Positions 34,805 to 45,620 of a stretch of 64,000 bases of DNA are shown one piece after another. Every line of letters starts with the position of its first letter. Position 1 is the first letter of the stretch. Origin of the DNA: Crocosphaera sp. UHCC 0190. Lineage in GTDB: Bacteria; Cyanobacteriota; Cyanobacteriia; Cyanobacteriales; Microcystaceae. The position numbers and the translations under genes are program-made. Location: contig NZ_JAYGHP010000007.1 of NCBI RefSeq assembly GCF_034932065.1, positions 154,507 through 218,506 on the forward strand. Reading direction: 5' to 3'. Under the pieces are notes generated by a model. It was given only the letters and a program-made list of their open reading frames with translations. It made no database searches and had not been told where the DNA came from.

Positions 34805-37723
34805 TTATGAGGTAAAATTAAAATTATTATGATAACTTTTAACTGTTAAATCAGTAACATTTTCAACAATACCAATAAGTTCATTACCCTGATTTGTTTT
34901 CAAGAAAATAGCTGTTCCCTTGGGTAAACTACCAGAAGAAGAAGAAAATAAGTAATCACTTTCTTGACCATATAAATTGATGATATCCTGGGTAACATCA
35001 AACCCTTGAATCACAGCATAATCATCATCTCCTTGCTTATTATATAACGAAGAAATACTATTTCCTAAACTAAAGTTATCTACTTTTTCAGTGGCAATCA
35101 AATAATCTATATTATTGCTATTTAATCCGACCATAACTTCTGAATTCTTGAGTAAAGTATCACCTACCTGTTGAGTCATAGGAGATGATTCAGAGAGTTT
35201 AATATTACTAAATTTACTGAGAGCATTGGGACTGGTTACATCATGATCATTAGCAAAAGTTAGATAGTTAAAATTACCAGTGAAAAAATCTCCCACATTG
35301 ATTTTATAATGTTTGATTCCTCCAGTATAAATATCAAATTTTCTCCCCCAATTCTGAGTACCATAGACTTGAAACAATTGGGGGCCATCATTTTGCGTCA
35401 CCCCCTTAATAACTCCGTCAATATTATTATCGTTGTCAAATCCAATGCCATGTATTTCCCCTTGTGCTGTACTTTCAAAGTCAAATTCTAAAACAGTATT
35501 GGCCGTAACATTGTAATTCAGAGCTACTTTTTTCCAGCCATTTCCTACAACTTGTAACTGATTTCCATCATTACTAAGGGTAACAGTTGGGTTTAAATCT
35601 TGTTGCTCTCCTCCATAGGATTCAATCTCTAATGATTGAGTGGTATTTCCCTTAATAATATTGAGTTTAGAACCAGGTAAAGGTTGAGAATTCAGAGGCA
35701 ATTCAGAGAGCTTAATATTACTAAATTTACTGAGAGCATTAGGATTAGTTACATCATGATCATTGGCAAAAGTTAAATAGTTAAAATTACCAGTGAAAAA
35801 ATCTCCCACATTGATTTTATAGTGTTTGATTCCTCCAGTATAAGTATCAAATTTTCTCCCCCAATTCTGAGTACCATAGACTTGAAACAATTGGGGGCCA
35901 TCATTTTGCGTCACCCCCTTAATAACTCCGTCAATATTATTATCGTTGTCAAACCCAATACCATGTATTTCTCCTTGTGCGGTACTCTCAAAGTCAAATT
36001 CTAAAACAGTATTAGCCGTAATATTGTAATTCAGAGCTACTTTTTTCCAACCATTTCCTACAACTTGTAACTGATTTCCATCATTACTAAGGGTAACAGT
36101 TGGGCTTAAATCTTGTTTATCTCCTCCATAGGATTCAATGTCAAATGATTGAGTGGTATTTCCCTTAATAATATTGAGCTTAGAAGCAGGAATAATTGGT
36201 GGAGTTTCCACAAACTCATAGAGTTGAATATTTTTAAAAATACTGACGGCATTGGGATTGGTTACATCATAATCATTGACAAAAGTTAGATAGTCATACT
36301 CACCTGTAAAAAAGTCCCCTACCCGAATTTGATAATGTTTAATACCTGTTGTGTAATCTTCAAAATTTGTAATATTTCCTACCCAATCTTGCGTTCCAAA
36401 AAGTTTAAAAGTGGTATTAGCAGTAATTACATTATCTGTGTCAAACCCAATAGCATGAATTTCCCCTTTTTGTGTACTCTCAAAATCAAATTCTAAAATT
36501 GTGTTAGCCGTAATATTATAATTAATAGGAATACGTTTCCAACCATTACCTGTAATTGTTAATACATTACTATTATCGCTAATAATAGTATTAGAATTTA
36601 AACTATCTTCGGTTTTTCCATAAGTTCTTACCCTGAAAAATTCAGAGTTACCATTGACATTAACCCCAATATGGGTGGTAGGATCATAGGGAGCCATATC
36701 TAAAATTGCCTCCCCTAATTCAACTAAATCTAATAATTTCCCTTCATACTCAGGTTTATTAGCAATATCATTTCCTTTAGTTAGTAAGTCTCTAATTTCA
36801 TCTAACGTTAATCTTCTCCCTAATTCTTGGGTTGCTAACTGTTGTGCTACAGTGATCGCTCCGGTAACATAGGGAGCAGCCATGCTAGTACCTGATAAGG
36901 TTGTTGTTCCCCCGCTTTGATTAGCTGCCTTAATACTAACACCAGGAGCAAATACATCGGTTAAAGTCACATCATATTGGGAAAAAGAAGCAATTACTTT
37001 GTTATTATCAACAGCAGAAACAGCTAAGGAATTAGGATCAGCTGCGGGGTAAGAAACCCCAATTTCTCCTTTATTACCCGCAGCAGAAACCACAATTACA
37101 TCTTTGTCAGCTAACTGTTGTAATTCATCACTAATCTGAAAAAATCCCTGAGTAAAAATTGGGGTAATTGCTGTCGTATTATTAGAGCCATCGCTCAAGG
37201 ACATATTAACACTAGCAATATTGTAAGTTTCTGTATTAGCAATGACCCATTGCAGGGCTTCTTGAACATCGAAAAAATCCCCACTACCACTATCAGAAAA
37301 AACCTTCAGAGCAATAATATTAGCCCCAGGAGCAACACCTGGATAATTGACATCACTTGACGCAGCAATACTGGCTACATGACTACCATGATTATTCTTA
37401 TCACTCGCATCGTTATCATTACTTCCTGAAAAATCATACTGATAAACAATGCGATCTGCTACCCCATTTTTATCCAAATCTGGCCCAAAAAAAGGATGGT
37501 TTAGATCAATTCCTGTATCTATGATAACGACAGAAAATCCACGACCATCAATGACATTTCCCAGGCTATCTTTAAAACTGGGATTTAACTGAAATTCGGG
37601 GATATTAATGATCGGGATGGAGGGTATAAGTTGAGGAGTAATTGAGCCATCGCTTGTCATTATTGTCTCGCTGCTCAGATTTTCAGATGTTGTTACTAAA
37701 TTGGCATCAGATAAAGAGTTCAT
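34805..37723 (-). CDS. Secreted subtilisin-like (S8) protease with tandem C-terminal repeats
   Basis: A serine protease of about 972 residues. Catalytic residues are visible (numbered from the longer GTG start): Asp73 in VVIIDTGIDL, His116 in NNHGSHVAS, Ser284 in LSGTSMAAPYV, and Asn221 in SAAGNKG. After the protease domain come three related beta-rich modules of about 150-170 residues (each with GNGWK and VGDFFTG motifs). The last two are almost identical and arise from a 513-bp tandem repeat. The C-terminus (DDDYAVIQGFDVTQDIINLYG to VENVTDL) is the type seen on cyanobacterial type I-secreted RTX-like proteins; there is no N-terminal signal peptide. The ATG at 37723 has a GAGAGGA site; an in-frame GTG at 37735 is less likely. 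Confidence 0.88.
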   Translation of the reverse strand: MNSLSDANLVTTSENLSSETIMTSDGSITPQLIPSIPIINIPEFQLNPSFKDSLGNVIDGRGFSVVIIDTGIDLNHPFFGPDLDKNGVADRIVYQYDFSGSNDNDASDKNNHGSHVASIAASSDVNYPGVAPGANIIALKVFSDSGSGDFFDVQEALQWVIANTETYNIASVNMSLSDGSNNTTAITPIFTQGFFQISDELQQLADKDVIVVSAAGNKGEIGVSYPAADPNSLAVSAVDNNKVIASFSQYDVTLTDVFAPGVSIKAANQSGGTTTLSGTSMAAPYVTGAITVAQQLATQELGRRLTLDEIRDLLTKGNDIANKPEYEGKLLDLVELGEAILDMAPYDPTTHIGVNVNGNSEFFRVRTYGKTEDSLNSNTIISDNSNVLTITGNGWKRIPINYNITANTILEFDFESTQKGEIHAIGFDTDNVITANTTFKLFGTQDWVGNITNFEDYTTGIKHYQIRVGDFFTGEYDYLTFVNDYDVTNPNAVSIFKNIQLYEFVETPPIIPASKLNIIKGNTTQSFDIESYGGDKQDLSPTVTLSNDGNQLQVVGNGWKKVALNYNITANTVLEFDFESTAQGEIHGIGFDNDNNIDGVIKGVTQNDGPQLFQVYGTQNWGRKFDTYTGGIKHYKINVGDFFTGNFNYLTFANDHDVTNPNALSKFSNIKLSELPLNSQPLPGSKLNIIKGNTTQSLEIESYGGEQQDLNPTVTLSNDGNQLQVVGNGWKKVALNYNVTANTVLEFDFESTAQGEIHGIGFDNDNNIDGVIKGVTQNDGPQLFQVYGTQNWGRKFDIYTGGIKHYKINVGDFFTGNFNYLTFANDHDVTSPNALSKFSNIKLSESSPMTQQVGDTLLKNSEVMVGLNSNNIDYLIATEKVDNFSLGNSISSLYNKQGDDDYAVIQGFDVTQDIINLYGQESDYLFSSSSGSLPKGTAIFLKTNQGNELIGIVENVTDLTVKSYHNNFNFTS
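35191..36216. repeat. Tandem 513-bp repeat within the S8 protease gene
   Basis: The blocks starting CAGAGAG at 35191 and 35704 match almost base for base over the following 500 bp, offset exactly 513 bp (171 codons, in frame). A third, more diverged copy follows toward 36600. Recent duplication or gene conversion is indicated. Confidence 0.85.
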
Positions 37724-38136
37724 TTGTCCTCTCACAATTAATTAGGATTCCTCGAACCGAGTCGAGTCAGATTTTATAACGGGTTTGTCAAGAGCAAGCA
37801 AACAATTGTTAAGTTGCTTTAATTGTTAATTATCTTTACAGTCATTATAAGGTCTCTTTTCTGAAAACAGATCAGTATAAACTATGTAATTCACCTCTAT
37901 TATTTGTTACTTAACCAAGCAAATCATAATCAATTAACAGTGAATAATCTCAGAGTATTTCCTGTCATTTCAGAAAAACACTTAAGTATTTATACTCTTG
38001 ACAAAATAATAGCTTTTAGGAAAGTATTTAAAAGCTTGAATGATAACAACTCATCATAAAAATCTGAACTAAAGGCCAAGAAATCGATTAAAGTGTGATA
38101 TAACAATCGAATCAAGATGGTAGAAAACAAACCATT
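37724..38136. other. Gene-free interval between S8 protease and dxs
   Basis: About 410 AT-rich bases between divergent genes, so both promoters should lie here. I see no clear coding frame, tRNA, riboswitch or strong inverted repeat. Confidence 0.5.
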
Positions 38137-40047
38137 ATGCAGATCAGTGAAATTACGCATCCTAACCAGTTGCATGGTTTATCCCTTCGACAGCTAGAGG
38201 ATATTGCCCGTCAAATTCGAGAAAAGCATTTACAGACCATTGCAGCTAGTGGGGGTCATCTCGGCCCAGGGTTAGGAGTTGTAGAACTAACCATCGCCCT
38301 CTATCAAACCCTAGATTTAGATCGGGATAAGGTCATCTGGGATGTGGGGCATCAAGCCTATCCCCACAAAATGCTAACCGGACGCTATCACCGTTTTCAT
38401 ACCCTACGGCAGAAAGACGGTATTGCAGGCTATCTAAAACGCTGTGAAAGTAAGTTTGATCACTTTGGGGCCGGCCACGCTTCTACCAGCATTTCAGCAG
38501 GGTTAGGAATGGCTTTGGCTAGAGATGCTAAAGGAGAAGATTTCAAAGTTGTATCCATCATTGGAGATGGGGCCTTAACCGGAGGCATGGCCTTAGAAGC
38601 CATTAACCATGCGGGCCATCTACCCCAGACAAATTTGATGGTGGTTCTCAACGATAACGAAATGTCCATTTCTCCCAATGTTGGGGCCATTTCTCGCTAT
38701 CTCAACAAAGTTCGTCTCAGCGATCCCGTTCAGTTTCTTTCGGATAACCTGGAAGAACAATTTAAACACCTACCCTTCTTTGGGGAATCTTTTACCCCTG
38801 AAATGGAACGGGTGAAAGAAGGAATGAAACGCTTAGCCGTCTCCAAAATGGGGGCTGTGATCGAAGAATTAGGCTTTAAATATTTTGGCCCTATTGATGG
38901 TCATAATTTACAAGAATTAATCACCACCTTCAAACAAGCCCATAAAATTCCTGGCCCCGTTTTCGTTCATGTGGCCACGGTTAAAGGAAAAGGCTATGAA
39001 CTCGCCGAAAAAGATCAAGTAGGCTACCATGCTCAAAGTCCTTTCAATTTAGCCACAGGGAAAGCCATTCCCTCCAACACCCCCAAACCCCCCAGTTATT
39101 CCAAAGTTTTTGCCCATACCCTCACCACCCTCGCGGAGAATAACCCCAAAATCATTGGGATCACCGCAGCCATGGCCACAGGGACAGGGTTAGATAAACT
39201 TCAAGCCAAACTGCCTAAACAGTATATTGATGTGGGCATTGCTGAACAACACGCCGTCACCTTGGCTGCAGGGTTGGCCTGTGAAGGAATGCGGCCCGTA
39301 GTTGCAATTTATTCTACCTTCCTGCAACGGGGTTATGATCAAGTGTTGCACGATGTTGCCATTCAAAACTTACCTGTTTTCTTCTGTATAGATCGGGCGG
39401 GCATTGTGGGGGCTGACGGGCCAACTCACCAAGGTTTATATGACATTGCCTATCTGCGATGTATTCCTAATCTGACTATCATGGCCCCGAAAGATGAAGC
39501 GGAATTACAGCGCATGATCGTTACAGGGATTGATTATACAGATGGCCCCATTGCTATGCGTTATCCTCGCGGTAACGGTATTGGGGTTCCGTTGATGGAA
39601 GAAGGGTGGGAACCTTTGCCCATTGGTAAAGGGGAAATTCTCCGTAACGGTGATGATGTGTTACTCCTTGGTTATGGAACAATGGTACATCAATCCCTAC
39701 AAGTAGCAGAACTTCTCAAGGAACACGGCATTGAAGCAACGGTAATCAACGCCCGCTTTGTCAAACCCTTGGATATTGACTTAATTCTGCCTCTCGCTCA
39801 ACGCATTGGCAAAGTTGTTACTCTAGAAGAAGGCTGTTTAATGGGTGGCTTTGGGTCTGCAGTAGCGGAAGCTTTGTTAGATCATAATGTCACTGTTGGG
39901 ATCAAACGATTTGGTATCCCTGATAAGCTAGTTGATCATGCCAAACCCGATCAGTCAAAAGCTGATTTAGGTTTAACCAGTCCTCAAATTGCCGAACAAA
40001 TTCGACAACTTTTCTTTAAGACTCTCCAACCTGCTGCGGTGGGTTAA
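38137..40047 (+). CDS. dxs: 1-deoxy-D-xylulose-5-phosphate synthase
   Basis: Thiamine-diphosphate enzyme joining pyruvate and glyceraldehyde 3-phosphate; first and often flow-controlling step of the MEP isoprenoid pathway that supplies carotenoids, phytol and quinones. At 636 residues it has normal length. Motifs: [28 protein letters not shown], the ThDP/Mg site [18 protein letters not shown], and [15 protein letters not shown] with the catalytic Glu of the transketolase-type pyrimidine domain. It is monocistronic, ends at a strong hairpin terminator and has the GC level of a housekeeping gene. Confidence 0.97.
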   Translation: MQISEITHPNQLHGLSLRQLEDIARQIREKHLQTIAASGGHLGPGLGVVELTIALYQTLDLDRDKVIWDVGHQAYPHKMLTGRYHRFHTLRQKDGIAGYLKRCESKFDHFGAGHASTSISAGLGMALARDAKGEDFKVVSIIGDGALTGGMALEAINHAGHLPQTNLMVVLNDNEMSISPNVGAISRYLNKVRLSDPVQFLSDNLEEQFKHLPFFGESFTPEMERVKEGMKRLAVSKMGAVIEELGFKYFGPIDGHNLQELITTFKQAHKIPGPVFVHVATVKGKGYELAEKDQVGYHAQSPFNLATGKAIPSNTPKPPSYSKVFAHTLTTLAENNPKIIGITAAMATGTGLDKLQAKLPKQYIDVGIAEQHAVTLAAGLACEGMRPVVAIYSTFLQRGYDQVLHDVAIQNLPVFFCIDRAGIVGADGPTHQGLYDIAYLRCIPNLTIMAPKDEAELQRMIVTGIDYTDGPIAMRYPRGNGIGVPLMEEGWEPLPIGKGEILRNGDDVLLLGYGTMVHQSLQVAELLKEHGIEATVINARFVKPLDIDLILPLAQRIGKVVTLEEGCLMGGFGSAVAEALLDHNVTVGIKRFGIPDKLVDHAKPDQSKADLGLTSPQIAEQIRQLFFKTLQPAAVG

Positions 40048-40061
40048 AGGAAGTATAATTT

Positions 40062-40097
40062 GGTGAGAACGAACAAATGTTCGCTCTTACCTTTTTT
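40062..40097 (+). terminator. Rho-independent terminator after dxs
   Basis: GGTGAGA and CGAACA pair with TGTTCG and TCTTACC across one mismatch and a two-base loop, followed by six Ts. It lies 15 bp past the dxs stop. It sits in a convergent gap and could also stop the NACHT gene transcript, although the A-run on the other side is short. Confidence 0.8.
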
Positions 40098-42390
40098 AAG
40101 GTAATAAAAGGGTTGATTTAATTGTTTTCTTGACTTCGATGCTAACTTGACAATCTCCTTGAAGACATTCAACTAAAAAAAGATTAGCATCATAATAGCT
40201 ATTCCATAGTTCTTTTTGTTGTTGATTAAGTTGCCAATCATAGCCAATTTGACGATATTGAATCAGAATATCTCGAAACATTTCAACCCATTGTTTACCT
40301 TGATTTTTTACCCAATTAACTATGGCTTCTTTTCCTTCATCTGGGTTAGGAAGCTTTAATTTTAGCTGTTTAAATCCAGTCAAGAATTCAGATTCAAGTG
40401 GAAATTTTTGCTCTAATTCTAAGGTAAAACATAAATTTAAAAAGTTTTTTGCACTGGGATTATCTAATAAATTTAAACTATCCATAAATGCTCTTGCTAG
40501 AGTTGAATCTAAGAGAATTTCTGGGTTTAATTGCTCTTTTTTTGCAAAGTTAGAATCTAAGGACAACGCTAAGTTTAAATCTCGATGACGAAATAGGGTA
40601 AAATAAAAAGCCCGCACTGCTGCTTCATCGTAAGATGTTTTCATTGATTTAACTTTGCGATTCAAACTTTCTAAAAATGTTTGCAAATCTAAATCTTGTT
40701 TGACCAAATTATCAAGAAACTGTTTCATTTTTTCTATCATTACATCAGCTTTTGGTAACATACTCATTATGAGTAAAATTACTTCTCGCCAACGAAAATC
40801 TAACATTTGATCCGCTAATTTAGTTAATTCATCCTCTAAATTTTGATTATCATTCGCAATGATTTTTCGCGCCGTCAAATATTCCTGAAAGGTAAGATGA
40901 GAAAAAGAATAGATATCTTTAGCTCTTTCTACTAAAATTCCATGTTGTAATTCAATGGATTTTAAAACGGCTTCACTTGTCAACCAAAGGTTTTCTAAAT
41001 CTTCCTTAAAGCTAAAATTTTCCGTCAGATAATTTTCAATAATTCCCAGAATATCACGACTTTCAAAAAAATAACGATTTTCTGTAAAAGTAATCGCTGC
41101 AATTTGAGACAATAATTTAAGTTTATGTACTAAAGAAAGATCATGATAAAAACCATCTCGATCAATACCTCTCGCTTGATCCCAACGCTGTAAAAGAATA
41201 TCTAATCCTGCTTGATACAGTTTCGTCCGTTGACGAGGAAAACTTACCCTTTCCTTAAAAACAGAACACAAAAGATTCAGGAGAATGGGGGTAATTGCCA
41301 ACTCTCGAATTGGCTTATTTTCTGGTCTTTCTAATTGTTCTAAAAATTGTTGTGCCTTATTTTTTGCTTCAGTTTTATCAGCCATGACGGCCCCAAACCA
41401 TTTCTGGACAAAACAATCAATCTGTTGAGCATCAAAATCCGCCATTTCCACATAAGTAAATCCCCGGAAATGGAACTGCTGCGCTGAACTTCTAGAGGTA
41501 ATAATTACCTGATTTTTATAAAAATCTTGCGTAAAGGTTTCAATATTTTTGCAGAGAGATTCTCGCATCAGTTGCGGCACTTCATCTAAACCATCCAATA
41601 GACAGAGGAATTTGCCTTCCTGCAATAAGGTTAAGGTTTGTTGGTTCGAGAATCCATAACTTTTCCCACAGGTAACAAAATAAGCCAGGAAATTAATCGG
41701 TTCCCCATCCCCTTGATCCCAGACACTTCTGAGTTCAATAAAACAAGGAATTAAGTCCCGTCGATACTTACCCTGATTACATTGCAGTGCTAGATACTGT
41801 AAAAACGTGGTTTTACCTGCCCCTGGTTTACCCAAAATGACCAACTTCTCCCGTTGAGCGACCAACTCCAAATCAACGACTGAATCATACTGAATGGGAG
41901 ATAAGTGAAATCCCTCACTGGGAGCCAAAGATTGTTCTAAATCAGAAACTTCTAACCAACGCTGGTAACTGGGTTGAAGATAAAAATTAACTGTGGTATA
42001 AACCCTTTGCAGTGGGGGTTGGGTTAGCTCAAAAGATGATTGTAGAGTATTACACTGAGTATCAATAGACTCTCGTACTTGAGAGCGCATTCGCAGGGTT
42101 AATTCTTCGAGATCTAAATTGTCCTCAACAACTCTCAATGGACGAGAAACACGAGACTCATCAGGAAGATCAGCAATGTCTTCCCAATTAAGAGCGAGTT
42201 TGAAACAGAGTTCTTTAAAGACATGACGCTCAACGGGACGACCGGTGAGAAATTTCCAAATCGATTGGCGACTGGACAAACCAACTTCTCCCGCGAGGTA
42301 TTCTTGAGTCCAGCCTTTAGCGGCTAAGGCCTGCTTCGCTTCTATAATTCCTTCTGAAGAAGAGCGTAGAGATCTCCGTGTCATGTTCAA
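40096..42390 (-). CDS. HTH-NACHT NTPase (STAND family), possible defence protein
   Basis: A 764-residue protein. An N-terminal helix-turn-helix-like region (about 15-70; KGWTQEYLAGEVGLSSRQSI) is followed by a NACHT NTPase: P-loop VILGKPGAGKTTFLQYL (184-200), Walker B FLCLLDGLDEV (261-271), sensor VIITSR (295-300) and the FSHLTFQEYLTARKI segment typical of bacterial NACHT proteins. The rest is helical with no WD or TPR repeats. Bacterial NACHT proteins include antiphage immune sensors, and cyanobacteria hold many HTH-NACHT proteins with unknown triggers. No nuclease or other effector domain is visible, so either the C-terminus senses and the HTH acts on DNA, or it is a regulator. It converges with dxs; the upstream gap carries a solo IS605-type end. 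Confidence 0.82.
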   Translation of the reverse strand: MNMTRRSLRSSSEGIIEAKQALAAKGWTQEYLAGEVGLSSRQSIWKFLTGRPVERHVFKELCFKLALNWEDIADLPDESRVSRPLRVVEDNLDLEELTLRMRSQVRESIDTQCNTLQSSFELTQPPLQRVYTTVNFYLQPSYQRWLEVSDLEQSLAPSEGFHLSPIQYDSVVDLELVAQREKLVILGKPGAGKTTFLQYLALQCNQGKYRRDLIPCFIELRSVWDQGDGEPINFLAYFVTCGKSYGFSNQQTLTLLQEGKFLCLLDGLDEVPQLMRESLCKNIETFTQDFYKNQVIITSRSSAQQFHFRGFTYVEMADFDAQQIDCFVQKWFGAVMADKTEAKNKAQQFLEQLERPENKPIRELAITPILLNLLCSVFKERVSFPRQRTKLYQAGLDILLQRWDQARGIDRDGFYHDLSLVHKLKLLSQIAAITFTENRYFFESRDILGIIENYLTENFSFKEDLENLWLTSEAVLKSIELQHGILVERAKDIYSFSHLTFQEYLTARKIIANDNQNLEDELTKLADQMLDFRWREVILLIMSMLPKADVMIEKMKQFLDNLVKQDLDLQTFLESLNRKVKSMKTSYDEAAVRAFYFTLFRHRDLNLALSLDSNFAKKEQLNPEILLDSTLARAFMDSLNLLDNPSAKNFLNLCFTLELEQKFPLESEFLTGFKQLKLKLPNPDEGKEAIVNWVKNQGKQWVEMFRDILIQYRQIGYDWQLNQQQKELWNSYYDANLFLVECLQGDCQVSIEVKKTIKSTLLLP

Positions 42391-42835
42391 GATAGAGAAA
42401 ACAATAAAATGGACAAAATGGACATGGAGTTATCTTGACATACTTTGACATCCTCCCTGCCCGTTTTAGGGTGGGGATTCCCCTAGAATAAACTTAACTG
42501 TTTGTATCTAGGAATGGTTAATTTGGCGTGATTAATATCACCTCTAACATCTGATCTCCTCATTGGTTACGAGTGATTAAAATTATGGCGGTTTGAATCG
42601 TGATCGCAGATGCTAGGGGAAGGGTCTTTGCTCGAATCTCTTGACAAAATCTTTATGTCAAAAATTGGATAACCGTCAATCTAAAGGGGAAAAAACTTGA
42701 TAAAGTATAATTAATATAAATTTTTGCAAAGAATTATCAACAACTTTCCTCAAAGTGTCATTCTCCTGATGTATCAGACCCTTAACTAACCCATTGCCAT
42801 CTCCCAAGAATCCTCAATCTCTATAGATAAAGCCT
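42391..42835. other. Gene-free interval with solo IS605-type end
   Basis: About 445 bp between divergent genes. Apart from the hairpin at 42445-42481 and a weak CCTAGA/TCTAGG inverted pair at 42482-42513, I see no coding frame or RNA gene; promoters for both flanking genes should be here. Confidence 0.5.
42445..42481 (-). repeat. Solo IS200/IS605-type terminus
   Basis: TTGACATCCTCCC followed by an 8-pair hairpin (arms at 42455-42462 and 42469-42476, two G-T pairs, loop GTTTTA). On the minus strand it ends in GGGAGGATGTCAA, like the end at 45586-45620 in opposite orientation, and like the TnpB element end at 49.45 kb (GGGAGAATGTCAC). No transposase gene is attached. Confidence 0.6.
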
Positions 42836-45586
42836 ATGATGCTGAGTAATCTCAAAATCAATAAAATTACCCTGAGATATTTAGGGTTGACCAGTATAGG
42901 TTTACTGTTAGCTCAGTTACTCTTTGGTGTGATCCAAGTGCGTTGGCGATATTATCAGAGATTAGAAACGATGAAAGCAAGAGTAGAAGACTTAGGAAAA
43001 GAATTACGTATTATTTCTCAAGAATCTGAGCTTAAATTAAATGATTCGCTCCTTGAGCGGCTCATGAGGCAATCAAGTGTCGGCTCAGATTTAGTTTATA
43101 GCATAATTGTCAATGCTCAAGGGCAAACCATTACTAGCTTTTTTAACCAAGAAAATCCCACCGTTGTTCAAACCTTAGCTAATCAAACCAATTTAGGAAA
43201 GCCTTCTCAAACGACCCTGAAATTAGGGAAATTAATCGAAAAAATTGAGCAGAATCCTCAGATTCAAGAAATTCGCCAACCGCTCATTGTTGGGGGAACT
43301 TCTGTGGGAGAAATTCGGATTGCTTACACCTTAGAAGATACTCAACAAGATAATCTCCAATCAGCCAGTAAAATTTTAATTGCTTCTTTGATTGTCAGTG
43401 GAGTTTTAATTTTTATCATGATCGCTATGTTTAGACGGGAAGTCCAGATTCCCCTCGGTAACTTAGTAAGAAAAACCCAATTATTGCTACCCGAAGAAGA
43501 GCGCGCTTCCTTAAATCAAGGGGATGAATTACATCAACTAGAAGTCTTAATTAGTAGTTTAGGAGGAAATCTTGAAACCCTTCAAGCCCTACAAACTAAA
43601 ATTGCTGAACAAAAAGCCACGGAAAAAGCCATTGAAGAAATTAATCAAGCAAAAAATGAGTTTTTAGCCATGATTGGCCATGAAATTCGTACACCCTTAA
43701 ATGCTGTCACAGGGATGACAGGATTATTACTGGATACTCAATTAAACGATCAACAACAAGAATTTGTCAGTATTATCCGCAACAGTGGGGAAAACTTACT
43801 GACTATGATTAATAATATTTTAGATTTTTCTAAAATCGAGGCTCAAAAACTGGAATTAGAAGAACAACCTTTTGAACTAGGCCCTTGCATTGAAGACGTT
43901 TTACGTTTATTTATTTCTCAGGCCTCAGAAAAAAACTTAGAATTAGCCTATCTAATCGAACCCAAAACCCCCAGGGCTATTACAGGAGACAGCACCAGAT
44001 TACGGCAAATTTTAGCCAACCTTGTGGGTAATGCCATCAAATTTACCGAAACAGGGGAAGTGGTGATCTATGTTAATGCAACACCTTTAACCCAAGAAGA
44101 AAGTGAGTCTCCTACCTCCTACGAAGTACGATTTGCCGTCAAAGATACAGGCATTGGCATTCCCCCTGAGCGTTGTCATCGCCTTTTCCAACCCTTTAGT
44201 CAAGTAGATGCCTCCACAACCCGTAAATATGGCGGTACAGGTTTAGGATTAGTGATCAGTAAACGCTTAAGTGAACTGATGGGGGGGAAAATGTGGGTTC
44301 ACAGCACAGAAGGCAAAGGCTCGACATTTTACTTCACCCTGCAAGCCGAACCAGCACCCAGTTCCTCCCCTGTGACTTCCCATGAAGGGGAACGGGAATT
44401 AATGGGCAAACGAATGCTAATTATCGATGATAATCTGACCAATCAGAAAATTCTCACCCTACAAGCACAGTCCTGGGGAATGTTTACCTGTGCGGTTGAT
44501 TCTGGGGAAAAAGCTCTGGAATGGTTAAAACGTGGTATTACCTTTGACGTGGCAATTTTGGACATGAATATGCCTCAGATGGATGGACTAGAATTAGCCC
44601 GTCAAATTCGCCAACAACCCAACTGCCGAGCATTGCCCCTGGTCATGCTCAGTTCAATTACTCGTCAGGAAATGGCTTCCCAGAGTGATAGTGAGGAATT
44701 TGCCGCTGTTCTGATTAAACCCATCAAACAATCCCAACTTTATTATAGTTTGATGCAGATTTTTGCTAGAAAACCCATTAAAATGACTAAATCGGTCAAA
44801 GAAGAGTCAAAAGAAAAATTACTGGCAGAAAGCTTACCGTTGCGAATTCTGGTGGCGGAAGATGTCGTAGTCAATCAAGGAGTCATCCGCTTATTGTTAG
44901 AAAAACTCGGTTATTGGGCAGATATGGTCAGTGATGGGGCAGAAGTGTTAGAAGCCTTAGATCGTCGGTATTATGATGTGATTTTAATGGATGTCCGAAT
45001 GCCAGAAATGGATGGATTGACGGCCACACAGAAGATTCGGGAAATGATAGCTCCGGAAAAACAGCCCCGTATTATCGCCATGACGGCTGAATCGATGCGC
45101 GGCGATCGGGAAAAATGTTTAGCCGCGGGAATGGATGATTATATTGCCAAACCTATCCGCATCGAAGAATTACAAAGGGCTTTAGGTCAATGTCAACCCG
45201 TCTTAGACAAACCAGCCCTTGATCCTCAAGTTCTTGATCGATTAGGGAAAATGGCAGGAAAACGAGCCAAGGATGTCATTAATGATTTGATCATGAGCTA
45301 TCTTGAGGATGGGCCCCTACGCCTCTCAGCAATTACAACGGCGATCGCTCAAGAAGATGTGCAAGCAGTCCGTCAGGCTGCCCATGGGTTTCGCTCGGCT
45401 AGTGCCAATGTAGGGGCAATGAATCTGTCTTGTATGTGCCAAGAAATAGAAACAATTGCACGTCAAGGAACCCTCTTAGGCGCGACGGAAAAAATACCGA
45501 TGCTCAAAATAGAGTATGATCGAGTTTGCCATGCTCTACAAAAAGAACTAAGCAACCATCCTCAATTATCAGAAAATTGGGTTTGA
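42836..45586 (+). CDS. Hybrid sensor histidine kinase with two receivers and HPt
   Basis: A 916-residue membrane kinase for phosphorelay. Two membrane helices (about 15-35 and 178-200) frame a periplasmic sensor region. A HAMP-like linker and coiled coil lead to the HisKA domain with the phospho-accepting His in [16 protein letters not shown]. The ATPase domain ([41 protein letters not shown]) follows. Next come receiver 1 ([25 protein letters not shown]), receiver 2 ([25 protein letters not shown]) and an HPt domain ([16 protein letters not shown]). All key residues look intact. The signal is unknown. The stop lies exactly where a solo IS605-type end begins, and the response regulator gene follows after 27 bp, its likely partner. 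Confidence 0.92.
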   Translation: MMLSNLKINKITLRYLGLTSIGLLLAQLLFGVIQVRWRYYQRLETMKARVEDLGKELRIISQESELKLNDSLLERLMRQSSVGSDLVYSIIVNAQGQTITSFFNQENPTVVQTLANQTNLGKPSQTTLKLGKLIEKIEQNPQIQEIRQPLIVGGTSVGEIRIAYTLEDTQQDNLQSASKILIASLIVSGVLIFIMIAMFRREVQIPLGNLVRKTQLLLPEEERASLNQGDELHQLEVLISSLGGNLETLQALQTKIAEQKATEKAIEEINQAKNEFLAMIGHEIRTPLNAVTGMTGLLLDTQLNDQQQEFVSIIRNSGENLLTMINNILDFSKIEAQKLELEEQPFELGPCIEDVLRLFISQASEKNLELAYLIEPKTPRAITGDSTRLRQILANLVGNAIKFTETGEVVIYVNATPLTQEESESPTSYEVRFAVKDTGIGIPPERCHRLFQPFSQVDASTTRKYGGTGLGLVISKRLSELMGGKMWVHSTEGKGSTFYFTLQAEPAPSSSPVTSHEGERELMGKRMLIIDDNLTNQKILTLQAQSWGMFTCAVDSGEKALEWLKRGITFDVAILDMNMPQMDGLELARQIRQQPNCRALPLVMLSSITRQEMASQSDSEEFAAVLIKPIKQSQLYYSLMQIFARKPIKMTKSVKEESKEKLLAESLPLRILVAEDVVVNQGVIRLLLEKLGYWADMVSDGAEVLEALDRRYYDVILMDVRMPEMDGLTATQKIREMIAPEKQPRIIAMTAESMRGDREKCLAAGMDDYIAKPIRIEELQRALGQCQPVLDKPALDPQVLDRLGKMAGKRAKDVINDLIMSYLEDGPLRLSAITTAIAQEDVQAVRQAAHGFRSASANVGAMNLSCMCQEIETIARQGTLLGATEKIPMLKIEYDRVCHALQKELSNHPQLSENWV

Positions 45587-45620
45587 AACCCCGCCGTTTT
45601 AAGGCGAGGGAGGATGTCAA
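45586..45620 (+). repeat. Solo IS200/IS605-type right end between kinase and regulator genes
   Basis: A hairpin CCCCGCC/GGCGAGGG (one bulged A, loop GTTTTAA) followed by AGGATGTCAA. It starts at the stop codon of the kinase gene, and its terminal ATG (45614) is the start codon of the next gene. It is inverted relative to the copy at 42445. Confidence 0.65.

Noticed and set aside
35309..36004. Two plus-strand open frames of 60 codons inside the S8 protease gene
   Set aside because: They are antisense shadows of the tandem repeat and exist twice only because the repeat does.
37741..37790. GGTTCGAGG on the minus strand, resembling a tRNA T-loop
   Set aside because: The flanking bases do not form a T-stem and no acceptor or anticodon arm can be drawn.
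42445..45620. Composite transposon carrying the hybrid kinase gene
   Set aside because: The two ends are inverted relative to each other and no TnpA is present; IS605 movement needs left and right ends in the same orientation.
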